A stretch of DNA of 64,000 bases from Sipunculus nudus. Its lineage: Eukaryota > Annelida > Sipuncula > Golfingiida > Sipunculidae. The stretch spans positions 29,017,401 to 29,081,400 of the forward strand of contig CM049317.1 in NCBI GenBank assembly GCA_026874595.1, in the 5' to 3' direction. Below, in pieces: positions 38,155 to 51,680 of the stretch. The notes below the pieces were generated by a model. The model searched no databases, was not told the origin of the DNA, and saw nothing but the letters and a program-made list of their open reading frames with translations. Numbering within the stretch: the first letter of the stretch is position 1; each line of letters begins with the position of its first letter. Both the position numbers and the translations under genes were made by a program.

Positions 38155-41100
38155 TATTTATTTATTTCTACTATTTATTATATGTTTCTCCTTTCACAAG
38201 ATGAATGGGCATCGTACCCGGGCAGCTGTCTGTCAGGGGCGGGACTAGACGTACAACAGTTTGAATACAACACTCTGGAGGAATGTCAGCACAGCTGCCT
38301 GTACGGTGTTGATAACAACTGTGTCTCCATCAACTTCCTCACCTCCACTCCAGACGATAACTGTGAGAGACTGATGGACACCAGACGATCAAAGCCCGCC
38401 AACTTTAAGCAGTCATGTGACCAGCTAGAAACACAAGACCACTACGAGCGCCGCCTGGCGCCGGGTAACTATAATGTTCCTCCTTACAATGTTCATTGTA
38501 TTGTTTTAAAAGGATTAATTAAAAAAATATATCACGTTCCGTCGATGGTATTAGTTATAGAAAGACTGGAAATTAATGATTGTTTGCTAAGCGCGCCATC
38601 AGCATTTGTGTATAAATGCAGTGTTGAATATTAGTTTTTGATAGACACACAATTTATGTTTACAGGGACTAATTCCGATATATGACGTCTACTAACTAAT
38701 GATAATCCCCTTACCCTTTTATAAAAATAGACAAGGAAACACCAACCCAGCCACACACAGGTTGTTTGATTTGTTTACATCCACGTGTTTATAACATGTA
38801 AGGGGCACGATAAAATAATCCAAATACATTCAACAAGAACATCTGAGGTCAAGTCAGTCAAACCAGTTTTTGCCAATGGGCGTTGTGCAACTAGCGATCA
38901 TTAAACTACATAAACAACCAAACAGCTTAGGTTACATTTTTTTTCATTCGTTATCATTGATATGTTTAATAATAGCTTTTTGATAAACAAGCTCATTTAT
39001 CCATCACAGACGTGTTTTAATAAATGCTCTTAACAGTTACTACCTAGAGTTCATTAACATGTACGCTGAGTAAACCAGATGTCACATATATTCTGAAGAA
39101 AAGTTAGGGGAATGGCTCATTTTAAGTTAATTTCAGACGGAAATGCAGTTACGTTTAGTTTATTTGGTGTAGATTCAGATATACTCTATTAAACACTAAC
39201 ATACATACATACGGTCGCAATATCCGAAACTCGATAATGTAATATAATATAACACACGTAAACCATTAAGTGCGTAAAGGAGTCACACCATTGTTACGGA
39301 AAGCCATGTTATCTAATTAGGTTATGGCACGCGTACGCTATGATTTATATATATATATATATTATATTATATTTTGCAGACAAGGATTTCGGTGCACTTT
39401 GTTACAGCTACCACAAAGGAACATACAGCCACACTGAGGCCAGCGCCCTCTGTGGTAGTTTAGGCGGCTCTCTGGCAGATATTGACTCTCTTGAGGCATT
39501 TGAAATTATGCAAAGTCAGATATCAATGTAAGTCAGCTTCTCATTAAATCTATCTTGATTGTATGTACTGTGAATCACGACCGCAAAAACAACAAGGGAA
39601 CCTCCAGTATTTGAAACCAATGTGAGCTAATATGCTTATGTTCGCATTTGCGTCAAAATTGACTCAAAACCCATGTGTACCGTGTGTACACATCTAAAAC
39701 CTTATGTGCCTATATGTGAGTAAACTTGCTGAGTCTACTGTATACATGTAGTACAGCAAATATATGGGACTGGTAGGCCTTCCCATACAATGAGGCTGGA
39801 CAAATGATATTCTGCAAGAAGCCACGTTGTTCACGCCGACTCTATACATGAAAACCGCTCGTTCTGGATGCCAAGCTTAAACGAAAACTAGAATACGGGT
39901 AGTCGACAAGCGACTACGTGTATCCGCCTAAATCAGAGTGGAACGAGTGAAGTGAGGCATGGATTAAGTGGCAAGGGGAAATAGAGTGAAGTGTTGCATA
40001 TTAGCATGGATGTCTGCAGCCAAATTGTGTATGAAGGTTGCCCCCCCCCCCCCACCACAAAATCCAGAAAGCCGTCCCAGTTATATACATATGCAAAATT
40101 TAGGGCAGATAAGTCAAACCACTACATGTATACGAGTGATTTTAGCCCGTGGCAGACAATCAGATGGAGGCTGAGCAAAAATGGTTGCAGGTGACGGCAC
40201 CAGTTTTGCGTATGATAAAGAGCTATGTGAGAACTATACACATGCAAAACTTTGGCCCAATCGGTCAAACGGTTCCCAAGATATGAGCTTGGATGTCTGC
40301 TGCATAAACTAGAATGCAGGTGGCTCCACCTGTCATAAAATCAAGAGAGCTGTCGGGGATGTATAAACCTGCAAAATTTTAGCCAGATATGTCAAACCAC
40401 TGCCGAGATATGAGTGATTTTATCCCATGGCAGACAAACAGACAGGAGCTGTGCAAAAATGGCTGTAGGTGGCGCCACCAGTTTTGCGTATGTTATAAAG
40501 CTCTCCAAGGGCTACATTTGTGCAAAAAAATTTTCCTGATCGGTCAAACGGTTCCCAAGATATGAGCTTGGATGTCTGCAGCGTAAACGTGAATGTAGGT
40601 GGCGCCACCTGTCATAAAATCAGAAAAGCTATCCAGGATGTATATGCATGCCGAATTTCAGGTGAAATAGTCAAGTCACTGCAGAGATATGAGTGATTTT
40701 AACCCAAGGCAGACAAACAGATGGACACTGTGCAAACATGGTTGCAGGTGGCGCCACCATTTTTTTGTGTATGTTATAAAGCTCTCCAAGGGCTACATTT
40801 GTGCAAAAAAAATTTCCTGATCGGTCAAACGGTTCCCGAGATATAAGCTTGGATGTCTGCAGCGTAAACGTGAATGTAGGTGGCGCCACCTGTCACAAAA
40901 TCAGAAAAGCTATCCAGGATGTACACGCATGCCAAATTTCAGGTGAATTAGTCAAGTCACTGCAGAGATATGAGTGATTTTAACCCAAGCCAGACAAACA
41001 GATGGACGCTGTGCAAACATGGTTGCAGGTGGCGCCACCATTTTTAATGTATGTTATAAAGCTCTCCAAGGGCTACATTTGTGCAAAAAAATTTTCCTGA

Positions 41101-42457
41101 TCGGTCAAACGGTTCCCAAGATATGAGCTTGGATGTCTGCAGCGTAAACGTGAATGTAGGTGGCGCCACCTGTCATAAAATCAGAAAAGCTATCCAGGAT
41201 GTATATGCATGCCGAATTTCAGGTGAAATAGTCAAGTCACTGCAGAGATATGAGTGATTTTAACCCAAGGCAGACAAACAGATGGACACTGTGCAAACAT
41301 GGTTGCAGGTGGCGCCACCATTTTTTTGTGTATGTTATAAAGCTCTCCAAGGGCTACATTTGTGCAAAAAAAATTTCCTGATCGGTCAAACGGTTCCCGA
41401 GATATAAGCTTGGATGTCTGCAGCGTAAACGTGAATGTAGGTGGCGCCACCTGTCACAAAATCAGAAAAGCTATCCAGGATGTACACGCATGCCAAATTT
41501 CAGGTGAATTAGTCAAGTCACTGCAGAGATATGAGTGATTTTAACCCAAGCCAGACAAACAGATGGACGCTGTGCAAACATGGTTGCAGGTGGCGCCACC
41601 ATTTTTAATGTATGTTATAAAGCTCTTCAAGGGCTACATTTGTGCAAAAAAATTTTCCTGATCGGTCAAACGGTTCCCGAGATATGAGCTTGGATGTCTG
41701 CAGCGTAAACGTGAATGTAGGTGGCGCCACCTATCACAAAATCAGAAATGCTATCCAGGATGTATACGCATGCCAAATTTCAAGTGAATTAGTCAAGTCA
41801 CTGCAGAGATATGAGTGATTTTAACCCAAGGCAGACAAACAGATGGACACTGTGCAAACATGGTTGCAGGTGGCGCCACCATTTTTGTGTATGTTATAAA
41901 GCTCTCCAAGGGCTACATTTGTGCAAAAAAATTTTCCTGATCCGTCAAACGGTTCCCGAGATATGTGGGTTTATGTGTGGAAACAGACGCACAAACGGAC
42001 GCAGAGCGCAGAGGAAAGGTCAGAGGTCAAAACAAAATCGGGGCGCAGCAGTTCACATGTGACCCGAACATAATCCCGGGTTTCGTAAAATTCCGCCCAG
42101 CGGTTACGGAGGAGTTCTCCGGAAACCTACGCGGCGGCGGCGGCGGCGTGCAGCTGAAAACATAGTATCCGCAAAACTCTGTTTTGGCGGATACAATTAG
42201 GGGCGATTTTTACGTACATCCGCATCTACTCTGACGGTCACACGAATTTTCTATAGTTACAAAATCATATGAGCGATTATCACGCATAAACGCGTACAAG
42301 GGCTTGAAGCTTTACCGGTAATAGAACTACAATACGGTCCGTGTAATATATTAATAACAAGTTATGATATCTGCTCAAACGTAAACTCTCGTGTGTTCGC
42401 GATAACTACGTAGTCGTGACGCTTATATGGTCGTTCGGGCATATGCAGTTCATTTTA

Positions 42458-42497
<40 letters not shown>

Positions 42498-45400
42498 GCA
42501 AACATCCTAAAATATATTATAGAAAGCTTTATGCAGGGATAATTTTGTTTTATGTGTACATATGTATATAAAATAGTATTGCATTTTAGTTTTTTTTCAT
42601 ATATCACCCGGCATCGTATGATTCAGCATAACGATAAGGTTAAGAAAAGCGGACAGATACATAGGTGATTTTAGTAGCAATAACACCGACAATGATTTGT
42701 TTGTAAAGTATTACTTAGCATTTTTGAATTTAGATGTTAACCTGTCGAAGGACAACAATCAGAGCTTATGATACCAGGGCATCAATACAGTACAACTTAT
42801 GTTTATTACAGCAAACACAATAAGAACGTTCGCCAAAACATACATCAAACCAAAATAAGCAAGAGTTCGCTAGAATGCTAAATAAATCAATCTTTTAATG
42901 CTAGAGCTTTTAATTTTAACTAATTTTATTTGTCTCTCTATCCTCTATAATCTGTCCATGTGTTTGTATGTCACTTTTCTCATCTGGTTCATAGGTTATC
43001 TTTCCCAGATATAATTAGTTTTCATTTAAATTTGATGTTTACGTTAGAAAGATATTATTTTCAGGCTGTCAGCCAGGGCGTGTGTCATGCAATATCTGTG
43101 TATCTGAGTTATTTTTGTAAATTCGGCAAACGTTCTACTTATAGTCATCTAGTTTGATTGTTCTCACGTTAGCAGGATTACGCATGTAATGGCTAACAGG
43201 TTTTTACGAATTTTGTTGATGGTGAGGGGACTGGCCAAGAAATCAATCATTTTGGTGATCTGGATCCTTCTAAAGCGGCCGATTCCAATAGGCAGAGGTC
43301 TTCACTCTAGTGCTATTCTAATTCAAGGTGATGTTTTGTTCAGTGACAGTGGGCATCATGCCTGGATTGGACTCACAGATGACACGGCGGAGGGGGCGTT
43401 TACTTGGCTGTCCGGAGAATTGGTCACGTGGGAAAAATGGCGGCAGAATGAGCCCGCGGGCGGGACGGGAGAGAACTGTGTCTCAGTGTCACATGACTGG
43501 GAGTGGAGTGATAGTCGTTGTGGTGACAGATTCGGAGCACTTTGTCAGATCAACATGACAACGTGTAAGTAATGTCTCACGTCTTGAACTCTCGAAGTAG
43601 TTCTATAATAGGTACATATATTTTATTTTTGAGGACCGAGGGAAGAATATTAAAGAATTTTTTTTTCAATAACGACTGCTGAATATTAGATTGGTGCCCA
43701 AGGGGATAATATTAATCCTCAAGGCTTACATTATCGTTGGTATACATAAGTCGAGGCATTAAAGGGTTACAACTTTAAGCCTTTGAATATGGTCATAGAT
43801 ATGCAATTAGAAATGCCTGCAGAGACGATTTTGTACTCCCAAAACCAAACACAGAACACACATGGGGTCTATTACAGTTGTTCTATTACTATTACTATTA
43901 CTATTACTTTCAATTTCTGATATTACTATTGCTATTACCACATTTTACCATCCATTACTATTACTATTTCTGGGATTACTATTACTATTACTTATACTGA
44001 TGGTAGGAATCTAGACCTTGCGCAGCCAACAGTGCTATAAACTAGCACGACAATCACATATATATAAGCTAATATTAAAAGTACCTGGACATGAACTGAG
44101 TCTGTTCGGCATAATGTGCAGATATGATTCATGACCAAGGGGTCACAGGAACTAATATAAAGTAATATGTATTACTCTATTACTTTGTCTTCTATTTCTA
44201 TTACTATTAATATTACAGCTAAACATGAAAAAAGCTGTAATAGTATATTACTATTACTATTACTTATTACTATTCCCCCAGGTCTGACACAGAACATTAC
44301 AAGACTTCACCGTCATACCTATGAGCTTCTCACTTAAATAGTCTTGCTACTTCTTACCGTGAAGTCAAATCTATTCTGTCTTTTAAAAAATTGAAACGTA
44401 CACTCCGGACAAAAACGGAAAATTCTTTTATGTTTAAAACCCTATTTAATCCCTTCTTTTGTTTTACGGTTCATCGAAATGTCGTTTTCATATAGAGATA
44501 CTCTTTTTGCATGTTATATTTATAGCTGTTAGACCCATGGTATTAGGTATGTTTGATTATTTTCATATTTAGTGTATACCCGATTAAGATTTAAATAATC
44601 TTGTGGAAATGCAACTTGACTGTCAAATATGTCAAGTACCCTCATATTATATTTATGCTATTATCTAAATTGCATTTGTTGTATCTCATGTTTTAAATTT
44701 TAGTAGGACCTCATATAGAAACACCACTTGCGAAATGAGCTATCCTATTGTAAAATATTGAAATAAAATAAGGCTGTTTGAGCAATATTTTATAAGCGTC
44801 GCTGTTCGTATATCTTATTATTAACAATCAGGTAACTGCAATCCACCAAGAGTGTTTAATGCAAACTACACCTGGGCGGGGCCAGTCGTGACGTATGAGT
44901 GTAACTCTGGATACGGATTACAGGATAACTCTACCATGACGTCATTTTACTGCCCATGTGACTGTCAGTGGGGGCCGTACGATATCAGACAAACTATTAA
45001 ATGTATAGGTGAGTAAATACGTAAATTCAATACGTAAGGAAGATTCGGGATTATGGTTAGGTGTATAGATGAATAACAATAATATCATACATAAGGAAGC
45101 CCAGGAGAAGATCAATAGATATTTTTTTCATATTTCATACTAGTCATATTTGCTAAAATATTTTATAACCATTAATAGTACAGGTGCTCGTGCTGCCGTG
45201 CTTAAATAGTTTCTGTTCTAGTTGTTATCTTAGCTATCCTGGGAACGTCCCTGTGCCACCAACAATTACATTTACAGATATTTCACTGTCACCCTGTCCT
45301 AAAAAAATACTGTATAAATTTACAAGTGTAATGCGTATGTTACTGCATCATATTATGGTACACAAAAACAGATAATCATATATAAATTGTTGTCCTGCAC

Positions 45401-46451
45401 GCATCGTTCATTGTCGCCAAAAACACTTTCAGCCGAGGGATGCACAAGTCCACCTGAGATACCTGATTCCGTTCCTGTCGGCAGTTACCAAACAACATTT
45501 GGCAGTCACGTGACCCTTATCTGCCAACCAGGTTTCATCTTTGCAGATGGCAACGGAACAGCAACGCGGGTTTGTGAAAATAGCGGCAACTGGTCGGCAC
45601 TAAATACCACTTGTGAAGGTAAGTTCTCCTCGAAATTCTAGTTATTGTCAATATATTTAAGGTTTTATGACTATATCAAGGTTGTGTTGAAATATTATAT
45701 CAGTTTTCCTTAATATTATACAAACCACAGTTCTTAAACTTCTTGCATAATTCCTTTTAAAAACCTTTAAATAGTCCTTGTTGTTGTGACGAGGTTAATT
45801 GGTTGACACCGGTAGTTACTTATTAATGGATTCTCGCAGGGCTTGCCTTATGCTTGTCTATTTTCAATTCTAAGATTTTCGCTAACCAGAAGCAAACCTG
45901 AAAAAAAGTGTTAATAATGTAGAACCCTCAGGAAAAAATTCTCTGATATTTAAATATGACAGTATATCAGAAGGTGATCCAATTTTTTAATTAGTCCAAA
46001 CAAAAAGGATTAGTATACATTTATCTGTCTGCTTTAGAGATTTTTTTTTATTTTGATGACAGTATCAGATATGCCAAGTACTGCCTCGCCGGTTTCAACA
46101 GACAGTACGATACGGACAACCTCCAATGTATACACCACTGGTTTTCCAAATATGACGTCACTTGTGACGACACAAACGACGCAGCCTATCATGACCAGCC
46201 TTTCCCCTCAGCCAGACAATTTCTCCATCTGGCGACCAGGTGAGGTTTTCTGACACCATGGTTTTATGCTTTGCTTCTTTATTAATATAACATGTCTTAA
46301 TTTATGCTGAGTTAAATGCATATGAACATGAATAGTTGAAATATACCTGTATTTGTTATGTGTAAATATGGTGTAATTTTAAAAATTTCTTCTAATATTG
46401 AAATTAAAATATATAAAAGTCTATTAATTTGTAAATCTGACAGGATCACTG

Positions 46452-46492
<41 letters not shown>

Positions 46493-49400
46493 TATTATTA
46501 TTATTATTATACATCATTATTATTATAAGTTAATATTTAATAATACAACTGAAAATTAGCAACTAAAAGAACGAGTAAAGATGATGCACGATGGTTCAAA
46601 GTCGATTCGATTATTTCACTTTAGACAGAATTAACGGCATCATCTATTAGCTAAAAATGTATGAACTTGCCATTTTAGTATATGAATTAAAAAGGTCAGA
46701 TACCGTGTAGGTTTATTCGTTGTCTTGATACTAATCAGGGAATTGTGCACCACCGCCTTCACACCAGAACGCCCACGAAGATGGTGACATCACGTGGCCT
46801 GGCTCCGTTACTGTTTACACCTGCCTGGCCGGCAGTGTTCACGTGACCGATGCACGCGTACACTCCTCCGTCTGCTTGACCGGAAACGTTTGGTCTCAGC
46901 TTCCGCCGGCATGCCAAGGTATTTATCGTGTATGTTTTTATGCCCCACGTGTAATTGATGAATGTCCGGCTTAAATATTACTTATATGTTTAGTTCGTTG
47001 TCATATTCCTAATTTTGCATCATATTTTCTTAGTTTGGATATGCAGTTTTATACTCTAGTCAGAAAAAGTATTCCTTTTATTCATATAGACAATATTATT
47101 TTTTTCGTGATAACACAGGGAACCTCCATAGAGAACTCTCTCTTTTTCCGGGACAACTTTTTTTTAACAAAGCTGTTTTATCTATAGTAAACATTGAATC
47201 ATTTCAATTTAATGATAAATCAATCTTATTGTGCATTCACCAAAATACGTTATCGCCAGATATAGTCAAGTAAGACAGCAGATAATAAAGTTTGCCCGTA
47301 GAATATATTATCTTTTATCTGTATCTCATGAAATTATTGCGAAATTCGTTTTAGCGTCGTACAATCGTGGAATAAATAATAGCTATTAACATAGGGTTTT
47401 ACCAACTATTAAAAAGTATATAAAACTACAATAACTCGCAAAGAAAGTAAAAAAAACTCTTATACTCTTTTTCATACAGAATTCGTTTGTCCGCCTCTGA
47501 TGAATTACGAAAACGCGACAGTCAACCAATCAGGACGCTTCGTGGGGTCACGTGTATGGGTCACGTGTATTTCAAATCACACGTTCCCGAATGGCCACAC
47601 CTCGTGGGGTATGCAGTGTACTTCTGTTGGCGCATGGAGCAGCGTCCCGCCTGACTGTACAAGTAAGTTCGTGTTGCTGTCATATTTGTGAAGGGAATAA
47701 ACACCTTACGAAACCAGGACTTATAGAGTGCAGTGAGTGGGAATATTTTGCCTTTTGTGAAATTACCATAAATGATTCAGTGATCTCCTACAATCCGGAA
47801 ACAATACCCCTACGGGTATTTATCATGAAGAACAAACCAACATTTTATGTTTCTCTGGTGCCCAAGTTATGTTCTCCTTGCGGCAGTTCGTATATTGCTG
47901 CATCGCCGTCCAGTCCTGATTTGATACGTATAATGTTATTACCATCCTTCATTTACGCTGAAAGAAGGCCGTTACTACTTGTCTCAGCTTCAAACTTAAA
48001 AAAAATTGTTACATTTCAAGGAAACACATTCTGTTTACATTTCACAAACTCACAAAATATTACTTATTCCAGACTTCCTTACCACAAAACATCAATATTT
48101 ATGTAAATCGCTTTGAAAAACATCTTATCCAACGTATTTAAACGAACAACAGTACCCTATTAACTACATTAATGCCTTCTGTGTATGTGTAAGCACCAGT
48201 GCATTGTGGGCCGTAGATTCCAAAGCCCACATACCCTAAACAAAGCAGCGTCTTACTCCTCTGCACAGTGTGAATGGTAACGTGAAATGCTGGTTACTTT
48301 TCTTTCTCGCAGTGAGCGGGTGTGGTCCTCTGCCGTACATCGAGAACGCCATCGCCGAGTGGAACCGGAGCAGTATCGGGTCACGTGCCCAACTTCGATG
48401 TCTGGAAGGTCATTATTTTGCAGGAGGTGTACGCCAGAGGGCACTTACTTGCTCATCCCAAGGGTGGATTCCAAAGACGAATGACCATTGTGAAAGTAAG
48501 GCTGCTTTATAATATTCATATGTTTGAAAAAGAAAAATCTCCTTGTTGTTGTGAGCTATGATTATTTTACAGTGGTCTCCAAATGGGGTGATAAAATTCT
48601 TAAATGGAAATTTATTTCCACATAATGTCACATGATTACTTTTGTCAACCCCCCCCCCCCCCCCCACCACCACCACCACCCAATCAAGTCAATTTTCAAA
48701 ACAGGCACTTTGTCTTTTGGGCTCTCCTCGGAAACATTTGGAGATTTCCGGATTTTTATGATTCTGGAACTCTGATTTATATTAAACTAGGAGACATTAG
48801 TTGCTTGACTCTTGGAAGGAATATCCATCCCTACCCTCGATCTTGTGCTCAACAGATAGTAGGATAATAGGTGAATAATACCATTGACTATAAATGATAC
48901 CACGTGATATATTTTGCTATTATTGCACACTATTAACCGATCCTATTGGTATTGCCTTAATGACGGCTACCAGTAAATAAAAAGTGAAAAAGAGAATATG
49001 AACGGCCCTTGTACAGAGCTCTGCAGTTTGACACATCCATGAAAGTGCAAGTTGTCGATTTTATCCCGTCCACTACATAAATGACCCCAGTGAACTCGAG
49101 TGGGACAAACAAAACTCGAAATAACTTGGCATAGGACGTGAAGCGTGTCGTTTCGTGTGGGCCGAGCTACTCGTATCCAGTTGATTACATGCTTATCCGA
49201 CAAAATAACTATGACTTGATAGAACCACTGGAGTTACTCATTCTAACACCATTTGCAGTTTGTTTTCATGTTTGTTTTACAGACAAACAAACATAAAAAG
49301 TATAACAATGGAATAAAAATAGAATTTTGTTAAATTTTCAGGTTACCGCTGTCCCCGACCTAGGCCGCCTGACCGAGGCGCCATCACTGTGCCAGCGGAT

Positions 49401-51621
49401 ACAACGTTTGGGGCACTAGTGAATGCTTCCTGTGATGTAGGCTACTGGTTCCCTGACCATAACTTCACGGATGTGTCGAGGTGCTTGGACGGAGGAGTGT
49501 GGAACCATACCATCCCGTATTGTGTGGGCACGTAACGTAGTTTCAGTGTTCATGTTAAGTTCCTTTCTTTACATCTAGGGACTGAATTTCATTTTGTCGT
49601 GGGAAGGCAAAGCACGATACAAAACATCAACCACGCTTCATCTATTGAAACATCAAGCCATCCAAAGAGTATACCTGGTCTAACTGCTTAAAAGGTACTC
49701 AAGATCATAAGAGCAGCTGAAGAGAGATTTTTTAAAAAGCAGGTATTTCAGAAGCGGATCCCGTTTTCAGCCGCTGCAACATTTTTAAGGGTTTCAGGCT
49801 AGTTTTTTTTCGGCCACGAGCCCCCCCCCCCCCCGACCTGGGGAAATTTCCTATAGTATATTTTAGACCCCCCCCCCCCCCCCCCCCCACTTTTTCTAAA
49901 TCCTGTATCTGTCTCTGTATTGGTTCACCGAGCGTAACCAAACGTCGCTTATCGTGATACCCAGGACAAGTCGAAGAGGGCAGCACCTAACGAAGTCGTC
50001 TCTATTATGAGACAGAGCTCGAGCTCTCTCTCACTCTCTCTCTCTCTCTCCCTGGATATGTTACAGGAACTCATACAAAGGAAGGGCAATATTATCAAGT
50101 TAAGCCAATCAGTAAATATTTAAAAAACAAAACTTAATGTTTTTATTTATGTTATTAACAAACCAATCCTTGCCGAAATACAACTTCAAACCCCATCCAC
50201 GCAGAAAGAATTTCAAAAACAATAGACAACATTTGGCTATATTACAACGGTTAGAAAGTGTATCCAGCACAGGAGATAAACATTGAATAAACGCTGGCAT
50301 GCATGACTAAACAAAAAAATTACATTTCTGAGATGCGGAATCACATAGTGGCCCCAATTCTTAGATTACATGGTATAAAATGATGTTACCTGTGAAATAA
50401 TAAAAAAAAAACCTGAGCAGATGCGAATTAGATTGTATTCTTTATCGTGGCATCTTGAAGTTTGTTTATACATAAGACCTTCGTTTATCCGATCCTTTTG
50501 AGGATAGACAATTTGTTCGTATAATATCGAGTGAAGTGTGTTTGTTCGTTGTAACGATGTAAATAGTAGTCCTGGATTCTGTTGGTAAAGTACGAAAAGT
50601 GGGCGGGCGGGGGTCCTCGTTTGTTATGAGCAATTGAAATAATTGTTCACTCAGGACACGAAGTGCACCAAACCTGGTTCACTCTGGAATAATCTTACGC
50701 TACCGCCATCTTGTACTCCAAAATCGAAATGGAATTCTGCAGATGTAAACAACTTAAATCAATATAAAAGTATTTAAATGCACCACTAATATTAAAAAGG
50801 TATCTGTATGAATTTTCTGATAAATGTGATCTATAACTACCAGATTTAGCCCATACAAACCAATGAACCAATTCTCAGCAAACCAACTACCCAGTAAGAA
50901 CTGGATGGCTATAATAAAAACATGCACGTGGATTTATTATCAAGAAGACGATCGCAGTTGATTTATATATTGGATGTTGATCGGTTTCACCAATGGACTA
51001 TCGATAAAATATCAGTTTATGTATATTCATTCATACATATATTGAAATATTGAGTTAAGAAATTAATTAAAACTTAATGCTCTAGCTGTATTTAATAATG
51101 TCCTTGAACGATGCTAAACAAGCCTCCCGTAGAACGGTAAGGGGTTAATGAGTTTATTTTTACACCTATATTTGGAATAAAACCATCCATTCCATTCATT
51201 CTTTTTTTTCTTTTTCTTTCATCTGCCATATTTACTTTTTTTTGAGAGATTACAAAATATTGCTGATCTTCAAAAGCTAAGTCCCACGTCACAAATTTGT
51301 TTCTGATATTTATTTTTTATCTGGAAATCTAGTTTCTTTATATACTTTTAAAAGAAATAAAGACTAAATGTTGAGTCTGTCTGTCGAGGAAGTTTATGAG
51401 GATAATCCGATTGTCCATATGTATGGCATCGATCCCTTTCCTAACCATTCATTAGCCCTTCTTAAACACAGAAAACGTAGGGCTGTCATATTGACAATTT
51501 TAGAGTTGTCAATTGGGTGTACCAAAAACAAGAACCTAGGTTGTCATGGATCTGCCAAGGTCATCCACCCTATTATATGTTTATTTGCATTATTGCTATT
51601 TTATAAGTAAAAATAATTCAA

Positions 51622-51680
<59 letters not shown>

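Noticed and set aside
47552-48106. 184-codon plus-strand open frame overlapping sushi 4
   Set aside because: It lies in a different frame from the sushi exon, runs through the donor and intron, and has no recognisable domain.
51368-51610. Possible alternative terminal exon with hydrophobic end (soluble or anchored isoform)
   Set aside because: The hydrophobic C-terminus is short, no acceptor with the needed phase precedes it, and it lacks cysteines.
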